64,000 nucleotides of DNA from TMED109 sp002684605. GTDB taxonomy: Bacteria > Pseudomonadota > Alphaproteobacteria > TMED109. The notes beneath the pieces are model-generated. The model was not told the DNA's origin and did no database searches. It saw only the letters and a list, made by a program, of their open reading frames with translations. The stretch covers positions 1 through 64,000 of the forward strand of contig CAJWSU010000002.1 in NCBI GenBank assembly GCA_913046335.1. Direction: 5' to 3'. Positions 18,025 through 25,294 of this stretch are shown here, in pieces. The number at the start of each line of letters is the position of its first letter. Within the stretch, counting starts at the first letter, position 1. The translations under genes and the position numbers were made by a program.

Positions 18025-18999
18025 ATGAAAAAAATTTATAAATCAGACATACAGAAGTTGTCAAACCTTCCTGATTTTCCTTATGAAGCAAATTATGAAA
18101 AAAATATTTCAGGTTTTGAAGATTATGAAGATATGAGAATGGCATATATTGATGCAGGTAATAAGGATTCTGATTTGACCTTCTTGATGCTTCATGGTTC
18201 TCCCACCTGGTCATATATGTGGAGACACTTTATAAAAGAAGTGGAAAAAGCAAATTTTAGAGCCGTAGCATTTGATATGCCAGGTTTTGGACGTTCAGAT
18301 AAACCATTAGATAAAGAAGCTTATTCATTTGATTCTTTAAGAAAATCATTAATGTGTATGATAGAGAGATTAGATCTTAAAAACATAGTCTTAGTAGTGC
18401 ATGAATGGGGAGGTTTTTTAGGTTTAACTATTCCTATGGATATGCAAGACCGTTTTGATGGTATAATTATGCATAATACAACAATAGCTACAGGCACAAA
18501 TTTAGTATCAGATAGTTATGCGGACTGGAGAAGATATATAAAAGATAATCCAGATCTAAATGTAAGAGCAGTTATGGCTAGAACTAATAAAATTTTAAAT
18601 TTAAAAGAATGTAATAATTATCATGCACCTTTTGATAGTTATGAAAGTAAAGTTGCTCTAAGGGTGATGCCTGAAATCTTTCCTAACCATCAAGGTCAAG
18701 AAGGTATAGAAATATCTAAAAAAGCTCAATATTGGTTTTCAAATGAATATGATGGTCTTGCATTATCACTATCTGGAATGAGAGACCCTTTATTTCCTCA
18801 AGAAGCTGTAAATAGTTTTTTTAACTCAATAAAAGGTATCCATAATCTACCAGGCCTTGATAATGCCGGACATTTTTTACCGGAATGGGCTATGGAGTAT
18901 GGTACAGGCTTAATAGAGCAATATTTATCATATAGAGAAAAGCACTTAATAGCCAAGCAAGAGGCGGAAAATAAAGAAGAAGATACAGATAATGCCTAA
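18025..18999 (+). CDS. haloalkane dehalogenase-like alpha/beta hydrolase with Glu at the nucleophile position
   Basis: The 324-residue protein follows the haloalkane dehalogenase fold: LMLHGSPTWSYMWRHF (about 54-69), FDMPGFGRSDKP, the nucleophile elbow VVHEWGGFLGL, and a C-terminal catalytic histidine in DNAGHFLPEWAMEYG. In true dehalogenases the elbow is HDWGG with Asp as nucleophile; here it is Glu127 (codon GAA). The halide-binding Trp128 is kept, while the usual Asn or Glu of the HGxP segment is Ser. The protein may be a dehalogenase relative with changed chemistry. It lies between fdx and mnmA, overlapping mnmA by eight bases, so it is co-transcribed with the sulfur genes. Confidence 0.85.
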   Translation: MKKIYKSDIQKLSNLPDFPYEANYEKNISGFEDYEDMRMAYIDAGNKDSDLTFLMLHGSPTWSYMWRHFIKEVEKANFRAVAFDMPGFGRSDKPLDKEAYSFDSLRKSLMCMIERLDLKNIVLVVHEWGGFLGLTIPMDMQDRFDGIIMHNTTIATGTNLVSDSYADWRRYIKDNPDLNVRAVMARTNKILNLKECNNYHAPFDSYESKVALRVMPEIFPNHQGQEGIEISKKAQYWFSNEYDGLALSLSGMRDPLFPQEAVNSFFNSIKGIHNLPGLDNAGHFLPEWAMEYGTGLIEQYLSYREKHLIAKQEAENKEEDTDNA

Positions 19000-20107
19000 A
19001 AATACGAAAAAGGTTGTTGCTGTTGCTATGTCTGGAGGAGTTGATAGTTCGGTAGCAGCGGCCATGATGGTGGATAAAGGGTATGAAGTAATAGGTCTTA
19101 CAATGCAGCTTTATGATAGCGGCAGAACAACTTCTGTGGGATCTAAAACATGCTGTGCAGGGCAAGATATATATGATGCTAAGAGAGTTTCAGATAAATT
19201 AGGAATAAGGCATTATACATTAGATTATGAAAAAAATTTTTTGGATAATGTAATTCAGGATTTTGCAGATAGTTATGCAAAAGGAGTAACCCCAATCCCA
19301 TGTATAAGATGTAATCAAAAAATGAAGTTTAAAGATTTATTAGATACATCTTTAGATTTAGGAGCAGAATTCTTAGTTACTGGTCATTATGCCTGCATTA
19401 AGGGTGAAAATGAAGAGATTGGTTTATATCGAGCTAGAGACATAACAAAAGACCAAAGTTATTTTTTATTTGCAACTCCTCAAGAAATTTTAAAAAAGAT
19501 ATCTTTTCCTCTTGGTATGCTTTCAAAAGAAGAAACTAGAAAATATGCAAAAAAAATGAACTTGTCAGTATCAGATAAGCCAGAATCACAAGATATATGT
19601 TTTGTGCAATCTACTGCAAAAAAAGGGTATAGAGAAATAGTTCAAAAATTACGTCCTGATATAACTAAGTCTGGGGATATAATTCATGTAAATGGTAAAA
19701 TTATGGGGCAACATAATGGGATTGATTCATTTACAGTTGGACAAAGAAGAGGTTTAGGAGTGATTTCTGAGGATGGTACGCCATTATATGTGACAAAGAT
19801 TAATGCAAATAATAATAGTATCTCTGTGGGTTCAGAAAAGGATATGGAGATTAAGAAATTTAATATTAAAGAAATTACATGGATAGATAACAAGCCTTTA
19901 AACAAAACAGAGGAAATTATAGCTGATGTACAATTAAGTTCAGAACACGTAACGCAAAAAGCAACTATTTCATATTTAGATGATGATAATTTATTAATTA
20001 ATTTACATGAATCAAATTATAGAGTTGCGCCAGGCCAAGCATGCGTAATCTATAAAAAAGATAAAATATTAGGAGGAGGCTGGATATCAGGAGGCTTATC
20101 CCTATGA
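18992..20107 (+). CDS. mnmA: tRNA-specific 2-thiouridylase MnmA
   Basis: It makes 2-thiouridine at the wobble base of tRNAs for Lys, Glu and Gln, using ATP and sulfur from IscS. In the 371-residue protein the PP-loop SGGVDSS is at 14-20 and the two catalytic cysteines are Cys104 (PIPCIRCN) and Cys203 (SQDICFV). The block GQRRGLGV and the C-terminal APGQACVIY beta-barrel segment are present. It overlaps the hydrolase gene by eight bases. Being in one run with cysE and iscS, it completes a cysteine-to-tRNA sulfur path. Confidence 0.97.
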   Translation: MPKNTKKVVAVAMSGGVDSSVAAAMMVDKGYEVIGLTMQLYDSGRTTSVGSKTCCAGQDIYDAKRVSDKLGIRHYTLDYEKNFLDNVIQDFADSYAKGVTPIPCIRCNQKMKFKDLLDTSLDLGAEFLVTGHYACIKGENEEIGLYRARDITKDQSYFLFATPQEILKKISFPLGMLSKEETRKYAKKMNLSVSDKPESQDICFVQSTAKKGYREIVQKLRPDITKSGDIIHVNGKIMGQHNGIDSFTVGQRRGLGVISEDGTPLYVTKINANNNSISVGSEKDMEIKKFNIKEITWIDNKPLNKTEEIIADVQLSSEHVTQKATISYLDDDNLLINLHESNYRVAPGQACVIYKKDKILGGGWISGGLSL

Positions 20108-20143
20108 TTTATTATATAATTCTGTATTATACAGAACTTATTG

Positions 20144-21052
20144 ATGGCTGATGTAAGCGAGAAAACTGTACTTAATGGTATAGGTTTGATGATTATAGCT
20201 ACTATGTTGTTTTCGGTAATGCATGCGTCTATTAAGTTCATGTCAGCCAGTATGCATCCTTTTGAAATTGCTTTTTTTAGAAATTTATTTGGTTTATTGG
20301 TTATAGCTCCATGGTTTATAAAATATGGTTTAAAACCTCTCAAAACTAAAAGATTAAAACTTCATATGGCTCGTTCATTTTTTAATTGTATAGCGATGTT
20401 ATCATTTTTTTATTCACTAAGTATTGCTCCCCTAGCTGATGTAGCATCATTAGCTTTTACAGCCCCTTTATTTGCAAGTATATTAGCAGTAATATTTCTT
20501 AAAGAAATAGTAGGTATAAAAAGAATTATTGCCATAATACTTGGTTTTATAGGCGCATTGGTTATTATCGACCCTGTTTATTCATCTATCAATAATGGAC
20601 ATATATTAGTTTTATTATCAGCATCAGTATGGTCTGTTTCACTAATTATAATAAAGGTCTTAGGTAGAACAGAAAGTAGTGTAACGATAACTTCCTATAT
20701 GGTTATAATAATGATTCCTTTATCTGCTATAGCAGCCTTTTTTTATTGGGAAACGCCCACTCTTATAGACCTTTTTTATCTTATGATTATAGGTGTCTGT
20801 GGAACTGGAGCTCAGATGCTTTTAGCTCAAGCTCTAAGGCAAGGTGATACAAGTATTATAATGCCTTTTGATTTTCTGAAGTTAATCTGGGCTGTGGGTA
20901 TTGGTTATTTGTTTTTCTTTGAAATACCCTCTGTAAATACATGGGTCGGAAGTATTATAATATTTTTAAGTACTTTATATATAGCATATAGGGAGAAAGT
21001 CTTATCTAAAAAGACCAAAGTCAAGAATATTACTCAACCTGTTGATCAATAG
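20144..21052 (+). CDS. EamA/DMT family transporter
   Basis: This ten-helix drug/metabolite transporter has about 302 residues with two EamA repeats. The first spans about residues 10-145 (AIISLKFMSASMHPFEIAFFRN-like block, then SFFYSLSIAPLADVASL). The second spans 155-285 (LGRTESSVTITSYM, GTGAQMLLAQALRQGD, FDFLKLIWAVGIGYLFF). The ATG at 20144 is preferred over the TTG three bases earlier. This branch often exports amino acids or metabolites, but the substrate is not predictable. It follows mnmA by 36 bases and precedes tRNA-Met. Confidence 0.9.
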   Translation: MADVSEKTVLNGIGLMIIATMLFSVMHASIKFMSASMHPFEIAFFRNLFGLLVIAPWFIKYGLKPLKTKRLKLHMARSFFNCIAMLSFFYSLSIAPLADVASLAFTAPLFASILAVIFLKEIVGIKRIIAIILGFIGALVIIDPVYSSINNGHILVLLSASVWSVSLIIIKVLGRTESSVTITSYMVIIMIPLSAIAAFFYWETPTLIDLFYLMIIGVCGTGAQMLLAQALRQGDTSIIMPFDFLKLIWAVGIGYLFFFEIPSVNTWVGSIIIFLSTLYIAYREKVLSKKTKVKNITQPVDQ

Positions 21053-21147
21053 TAAATTAAATAAATTCTTTATTTTTATGCCATCATACTATAAAAGTAT
21101 TTTGATATTACTATCATAAAAATTTAATAGTATTATTATTTATTAAT

Positions 21148-21224
21148 GGCGAAGTAGCTCAGTTGGTTAGAGCAGCGGAATCATAATCCGAAGGTCGTAG
21201 GTTCAAATCCTACCTTCGCTACCA
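21148..21224 (+). tRNA. tRNA-Met (CAT), elongator type
   Basis: The cloverleaf is complete: acceptor GGCGAAG with CTTCGCT (G1-U72 wobble), D arm GCTC/GAGC with loop AGTTGGTTA, and anticodon loop ATCATAA giving CAT. The T arm contains GGTTCAAATCC, and the 3' CCA is encoded. The G1-U72 pair and the overall similarity to elongator tRNA-Met argue against the initiator form. An ATA-reading tRNA-Ile2 cannot be fully excluded by eye. It marks the left edge of a small accessory patch. Confidence 0.95.
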
Positions 21225-21478
21225 TTAAAACCCTCTATCACTAACGATTACAGAAAATTAAATTAGTAAAAATTAGTCAAAAAATGACTTAGACACAGTT
21301 AGACAGTTTTAGGCAATATGTATAATATTTGTAATGAGTAAAAATAGTAAAAATCACACAAGAGTAATTAGACCTACATTTATATATATAAAACGGAATT
21401 ATCTAAGTTTAAATAGTCCTTACTGGGTTTTCTTTTGCATATCCCTATAAACAATTTATTATTACATTATCTTATTTA
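21225..21478. other. intergenic stretch after tRNA-Met, no convincing gene
   Basis: About 250 bases directly 3' of the tRNA hold no gene I can support. There is a 38-codon open frame at 21334-21450 without a good ribosome binding site or recognisable product, and a short TTAGACA direct repeat around 21291. No copy of the tRNA 3' end is seen downstream, so an attachment site is not shown. The position and lack of genes fit an old insertion or deletion point. Confidence 0.5.
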
Positions 21479-21619
21479 ATGGGGGAGTTCATTATTAGTG
21501 ATAACGAAGATAAAGAAAAAAAAGAACGAGGTTTATTATTTTTGATGATTGTTTTTTTTACTGTTGGTTTAACTTTATATTTCGGTGGTAAAGTACTTGT
21601 TAAATATGTAATTAGTTAG
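21479..21619 (+). CDS. possible single-helix membrane microprotein
   Basis: An open frame of 46 codons starts at ATG 21479. It has a charged N-terminal part (NEDKEKKERG), one hydrophobic helix (about residues 19-36) and a short basic tail. This is a plausible layout for a small inner-membrane protein. The GGGGGAG at 21481-21487 would suit a start a little further on, so the true start is unclear. I know no family for it. It lies between tRNA-Met and the MORN remnant. Confidence 0.35.
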   Translation: MGEFIISDNEDKEKKERGLLFLMIVFFTVGLTLYFGGKVLVKYVIS

Positions 21620-21623
21620 GAGT

Positions 21624-21712
21624 GATGGGAAATATAGCAGTATAATAAGATCGGAAATATATAAAGATGGTAAGTTAATAGAAACCATAATACCCTGAGA
21701 ACACTACCCCCC
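21624..21712 (+). pseudogene. decayed 3' end of a third MORN-repeat gene
   Basis: Bases 21654-21711 match 22163-22220 (the 3' end of the next MORN gene plus its downstream flank) with four mismatches in 58. The remnant still reads EIYKDGKLIETIIP and stop. Upstream similarity fades to about 21624 with small gaps and no start. It is a leftover of a tandem duplication, not a working gene. Confidence 0.8.
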
Positions 21713-21766
21713 AAATCCTCACAAACTTTCATTTAACATTCATAGGGAATTACCTATACTCATCTT

Positions 21767-22207
21767 ATGAAATACTTACTAATCCTATCCTGTCTTTTAT
21801 TTACTTCCGTTGGGTGGAGTAAAGATGTCTCTATGGATGACTTGGTACAAAGAGATGGATTGTATTATGAGAAAAATTCAGATGTACCTTTTACTGGAAA
21901 TATACTTTGGTATGCTTATAAAGATAAAAATATAATTACAATTAAAGTTAGTTACAAAGACGGTAAAAGAGAAGGTGAATATTTAGAGTATTATGAGAAT
22001 GGTCAGTTAAGATTTAAAAGAAATTACAAAGATGGTAAATTAGAAGGTGAATATTTAATCTATTATGAGAGTGGTCAGTTAAAAAAGAAAAATAATTATA
22101 AAAACGGTAAAAGAGATGGTGAAAATATTCATTACTGGGAAAATGGACAGTTATACAAAACTGAAATATACAAAGATGGTGAGTTAATAGAAACCATAAA
22201 ACCCTGA
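21767..22207 (+). CDS. secreted MORN-repeat protein
   Basis: The 146-residue protein has an N-terminal signal peptide (MKYLLILSCLLFTSVG) and then at least three MORN_2-type repeats of about 23 residues, for example YKDGKREGEYLEYYENGQL and YKDGKLEGEYLIYYESGQL. Such repeats form beta-hairpin ladders and are common in envelope proteins of unclear role; databases often label the family YwqK-like, a name with little functional support. Where its neighbour has a lipobox Cys, this one has Trp17, so it should be secreted or signal-anchored, not lipid-anchored. It is one of two intact tandem copies after tRNA-Met. Confidence 0.8.
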   Translation: MKYLLILSCLLFTSVGWSKDVSMDDLVQRDGLYYEKNSDVPFTGNILWYAYKDKNIITIKVSYKDGKREGEYLEYYENGQLRFKRNYKDGKLEGEYLIYYESGQLKKKNNYKNGKRDGENIHYWENGQLYKTEIYKDGELIETIKP

Positions 22208-22220
22208 AAACACTACCCCC
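22163..22220 (+). repeat. 58-bp direct repeat, intact copy
   Basis: This segment, which covers the last codons of the first intact MORN gene and 13 bases of flank, is repeated at 21654-21711 with four mismatches. The two copies are 509 bases apart, about the length of one gene unit, as expected for a tandem duplication. Confidence 0.85.
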
Positions 22221-22249
22221 AATATATAATAATTTGTTAGGATAATTCT

Positions 22250-22729
22250 ATGAAGTACTTTCTTGTAATACTACTATTATTTTTTTCTGTTGGTTGCAGT
22301 AAAATTATTAATTCTGATGATCTTATTCTATCAAAAACAGACGGACTGTTTTATGAGAAGAATAATAAAAAACCATTTACAGGAGAAGTTACTGGACGAG
22401 TATCAGGTCAAATAATTAAAGGTAAAAGGGAAGGGGAGTGGTTACAGTATTATGCTAATGGGTCATTAGAATCTAAAAGTAATTATAAAGATGGCAAGGA
22501 AGAAGGTGAATTATTCTGGTATTATCAAAATGGTAAGCTAGAAATAATTGGTAATTATAAAAATGGCAAAGAAGAAGGTAGATTTATATCTTATGATATT
22601 AATGGAAGAATAGTCTATAAATACAACTATAAACTAGGCAAATTAGATGGTGAATGGCTCCATTATTATGAGACTGGTGAGTTAAAAGAAAAAAGATTAT
22701 ATAAGTCAGGTAAACTAACTATTAACTAA
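22250..22729 (+). CDS. MORN-repeat lipoprotein
   Basis: The 159-residue protein starts with a lipoprotein-like signal peptide whose lipobox reads FFSVGC, with the lipidated cysteine at 16. The mature part carries about four MORN_2 repeats (KREGEWLQYYANGSL, KEEGELFWYYQNGKL, KEEGRFISYDINGRI, KLDGEWLHYYETGEL). It is a paralogue of the preceding gene, 42 bases away, with the same start MKY and the same spacing of repeats. The function is unknown; envelope location is inferred from the signal. Confidence 0.8.
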   Translation: MKYFLVILLLFFSVGCSKIINSDDLILSKTDGLFYEKNNKKPFTGEVTGRVSGQIIKGKREGEWLQYYANGSLESKSNYKDGKEEGELFWYYQNGKLEIIGNYKNGKEEGRFISYDINGRIVYKYNYKLGKLDGEWLHYYETGELKEKRLYKSGKLTIN

Positions 22730-22848
22730 TATTTTAATAATAAATATTATACAGAACATAAGAATTAATAGTTTTCATAAATATTTTATTAATAAATAAT
22801 ATATAGCTTGATATTATAAAAATTACGTATATATGAATAATATTAGAT

Positions 22849-22871
22849 ATGAGAATGATAATCATTCTCAT
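22849..22871. promoter_or_regulatory. Fur-box-like palindrome upstream of pseudoazurin
   Basis: A perfect 23-bp palindrome (11-bp arms around a single central A) contains GAGAATGATAATCATTCTC, which matches 17 of 19 positions of the classical Fur box. It lies 86 bases before the pseudoazurin ATG. The same bases could fold as a 10-bp hairpin with a TAA loop followed by TTTTTATTAT, so a terminator for the upstream lipoprotein gene is an alternative. Confidence 0.6.
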
Positions 22872-22957
22872 TTTTATTATATTAATTTTTTCGTATTTTT
22901 AAGAGAAAATATTGAATTTATCTAAAAAAAATTACAGCTATAAAGGAGTTATTAATT

Positions 22958-23407
22958 ATGAAAAAAATATTATTTAGTATCATCTTATGTTTAAGTTTTT
23001 CAGTTGGAGCATTTGCAAAGGATATTATTACAGCAGAAACTAATACTATAGATATGCTTAATAAAAGAGATGATGGAAGTATAATGGTCTACAGTGTAGA
23101 TGTTGCAAAAGTAGCTGTAGGTGAAACTGTTACATGGATGCCTACAGACAAAATGCATAATGTAGAAATGCGAAAAGGTCCAGATGGTGCTAAACTTCCT
23201 AAAAAAAGTAAATTTAGTAAAGAGTTCTCTATGACTTTTGATGTACCAGGAATATATGTTTATCAATGTACACCTCATGTTGCGATGGGAATGATTGGAA
23301 TTATTGTGGTTGGAGGTGACGTAAGTAATAAAGAAGCCATTTCTAATACTAGAATGATGGGTAAAGCGAAAAAAAAATTAGTTAAATTATTAGCAGCAGC
23401 AAATTAG
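22958..23407 (+). CDS. pseudoazurin (type 1 blue copper protein)
   Basis: This periplasmic electron carrier has 149 residues: a signal peptide of 20 (ending GAFA) and a cupredoxin domain. The copper ligands are all present: His67 (in KMHNVEM), Cys104, His107 and Met112 (in YQCTPHVAMGM), with the exact Cys-His-Met spacing of pseudoazurins. Pseudoazurin donates electrons to copper nitrite reductase or other periplasmic oxidases; no such partner is visible here. A strong AAAGGAG site precedes the ATG. The Fur-like palindrome upstream suggests iron-linked control, perhaps swapping copper for haem carriers. Confidence 0.93.
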   Translation: MKKILFSIILCLSFSVGAFAKDIITAETNTIDMLNKRDDGSIMVYSVDVAKVAVGETVTWMPTDKMHNVEMRKGPDGAKLPKKSKFSKEFSMTFDVPGIYVYQCTPHVAMGMIGIIVVGGDVSNKEAISNTRMMGKAKKKLVKLLAAAN

Positions 23408-23444
23408 ATAGAACAAGATTACTAATTACTGAAAGATATAATTT

Positions 23445-23630
23445 ATGGCCATTATTGAAGAAAAAGTTACGTGGATTCATCATTGGTCTAAAAAAATGTT
23501 TAGTTTTAAAACAACTAGAAGTCCAGGTTTAAGGTTTAACAGTGGTGAATTTGCTTTAATAGGAATACTAATTGATGATAAGCCTAAATTAAAAGCTTAT
23601 TCAATATCATCTGCAAACCACGAAGATTAG
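23445..23630 (+). pseudogene. truncated ferredoxin-NADP reductase (fpr fragment)
   Basis: The 61 residues match the N-terminus of alphaproteobacterial ferredoxin-NADP(+) reductase: EEKVTWIHHWSKKMFSFKTTR, then FNSGEFALIGI, and KAYSISSA, which is the FAD-binding RxYS-like segment. The normal protein runs to about 255 residues, with the rest of the FAD domain and the whole NADP domain. Here a stop comes right after SSANHED, and none of the three frames downstream resumes the family. The gene is therefore a stub and very likely non-functional. Confidence 0.75.
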
Positions 23631-23755
23631 TAATAATAATTACCTTTTCAAGAATAGCTAAATGAATTTAAAATACATATAATATTTTTTGATAGTGGAT
23701 ATTAGCTTTTAATGTATAATAGCTATTTATTTATAATGCTTAAAAGGAATGAAAT

Positions 23756-24727
23756 ATGAAAACTCGTATTACTGAAATGTTTGAAATTGAGCATCCTATT
23801 ATTCAAGGAGGAATGCATTATGTAGGGTTTGCAGAATTAGCTGCTGCAGTTTCCAATGCAGGTGGTTTAGGTATAATTACTGCTTTAACTCAAAAAACTC
23901 CTGAATTATTAGCCAAAGAAATATCACGTTGTAGAGAAATGACGGATAAGCCAATTGGTGTTAATTTAACTTTTCTTCCAGTGGTGGAAGCTCCTGATTA
24001 TCCTGGCTATATTGATGCTGTTATCAAGGGTGGAGTTAAGGTTGTTGAAACGGCGGGAAATAATCCGTCAAAATGGCTTCCTATATTAAAAGAAAATGGG
24101 ATCAAGGTTATTCATAAATGTACAACTGTTAGACACGCTCTGAAGGCAGAAGGCATTGGATGTGATGCAGTCTCAGTAGATGGTTTTGAATGTGGAGGGC
24201 ATCCAGGGGAAGATGATATACCTAATATGATTTTATTGCCTAGGGCTGCTGAAGAATTAAAAATACCTTTTGTAGCTTCAGGAGGTATGTCAGATGCTAG
24301 ATCATTAGTTGCTTCATTGGCAATGGGTGCTGAAGGAATGAATATGGGAACAAGGTTTATGGCTACTAAAGATGCTCCTATACATGAAAATGTTAAACAG
24401 GCAATACTCGGAGCAAGTGAATTAGACACTAGATTAGTTATGCGACCATTACGAAATACAGAAAGAGTTTTAAATAATAAGGGCGTTGAAAAAATTCTTC
24501 AAAAAGAAGAAGAATTAGGTGCACATTTAAAATTTGAAGATATTATTAAAGAGGTTTCAGGAGTTTATCCTAAAGTAATGATAGATGGAGAAATGGATGC
24601 TGGTGCTTGGTCTTGTGGAATGGTGGCAGGTTTAATTCATGATATACCTACTGTAAAAGAATTAGTAGATAGGATTATGAGTGATGCAGAAGAACTAATA
24701 AAGAAAAGATTAGAAGGTATGCTATAA
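23756..24727 (+). CDS. nitronate monooxygenase family flavoprotein
   Basis: This FMN-dependent TIM-barrel enzyme of the 2-nitropropane dioxygenase group has 323 residues. Visible features are the N-terminal FEIEHPIIQGGMHYVG, AVSNAGGLGIITAL, DAVSVDGFECGGHPGEDD, and the phosphate-binding blocks FVASGGMSDARS and GAEGMNMGTRFMAT. True nitronate monooxygenases oxidise alkyl nitronates; many relatives, including enoyl-ACP reductase FabK, share these motifs. I would not assign a substrate. The gene has its own AAAGGAATG start region and is followed 27 bases later by msrA. Confidence 0.88.
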   Translation: MKTRITEMFEIEHPIIQGGMHYVGFAELAAAVSNAGGLGIITALTQKTPELLAKEISRCREMTDKPIGVNLTFLPVVEAPDYPGYIDAVIKGGVKVVETAGNNPSKWLPILKENGIKVIHKCTTVRHALKAEGIGCDAVSVDGFECGGHPGEDDIPNMILLPRAAEELKIPFVASGGMSDARSLVASLAMGAEGMNMGTRFMATKDAPIHENVKQAILGASELDTRLVMRPLRNTERVLNNKGVEKILQKEEELGAHLKFEDIIKEVSGVYPKVMIDGEMDAGAWSCGMVAGLIHDIPTVKELVDRIMSDAEELIKKRLEGML

Positions 24728-24754
24728 TTATTTAATATAACTGGAATTTATTTC

Positions 24755-25294
24755 ATGGAAAGAGCTATATTTGCTGGGGGTTGTTTTTGGTGTACAGAAG
24801 CTTTTTTCTTGGCCATAGAAGGGGTTACAGAGATTACACCAGGCTATATTGGAGGTAAAATTGAGTACCCTACTTATGAAATGATTTGTACTGGAAGCAC
24901 CGGACATGTAGAAGCAATAGAAATTATTTATGATCCTAAAATAGTTAAATATTTAGATTTATTAAAAGTCTTTTTTGATACTCATGACCCTACTCAGGTA
25001 GATGGTCAAGGTAATGATATAGGTTCACAATATCTATCAGTGATATATTTTACTAATGATCATCAAAAAGTAGAAGCGGCAGATTATATAGCAGCACTAA
25101 TTAGTAATTATAATTCTCCTATTATAACAAAACTATATTCTGAGAAGCCTTTTTATAAAGCAGAGGATTATCATAAAAACTATTTTAATAACAATAGAAA
25201 TCAGCCCTATTGCCAGATAATTATAGAGCCAAAATATAAAAAATTTATAAAAAAATACAATGACTTATTAATAAAAAATAATTCTATAAATTAA
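24755..25294 (+). CDS. msrA: peptide methionine (S)-S-oxide reductase
   Basis: It repairs oxidised methionine in proteins. The 179-residue protein has the active-site motif GGCFWCTEA with catalytic Cys10, the GYIGG block, TGHVEAIEI, and FDTHDPTQVDGQGNDIGSQY. A resolving cysteine follows in QPYCQII. The family length is normal and there is no fused MsrB domain. Its 3' end overlaps the convergent enolase-superfamily gene by 11 bases. Confidence 0.96.
   Translation: MERAIFAGGCFWCTEAFFLAIEGVTEITPGYIGGKIEYPTYEMICTGSTGHVEAIEIIYDPKIVKYLDLLKVFFDTHDPTQVDGQGNDIGSQYLSVIYFTNDHQKVEAADYIAALISNYNSPIITKLYSEKPFYKAEDYHKNYFNNNRNQPYCQIIIEPKYKKFIKKYNDLLIKNNSIN

Noticed and set aside
21285..21320. TTAGACA direct repeat near tRNA-Met as a possible integrase arm site
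   Set aside because: Two 7-base copies in AT-rich sequence are weak, and no copy of the tRNA 3' end or integrase gene is present.
21334..21450. 38-codon open frame after tRNA-Met, possibly an integrase remnant
   Set aside because: No ribosome binding site and no integrase motif or catalytic residue can be recognised; such a frame is expected by chance.
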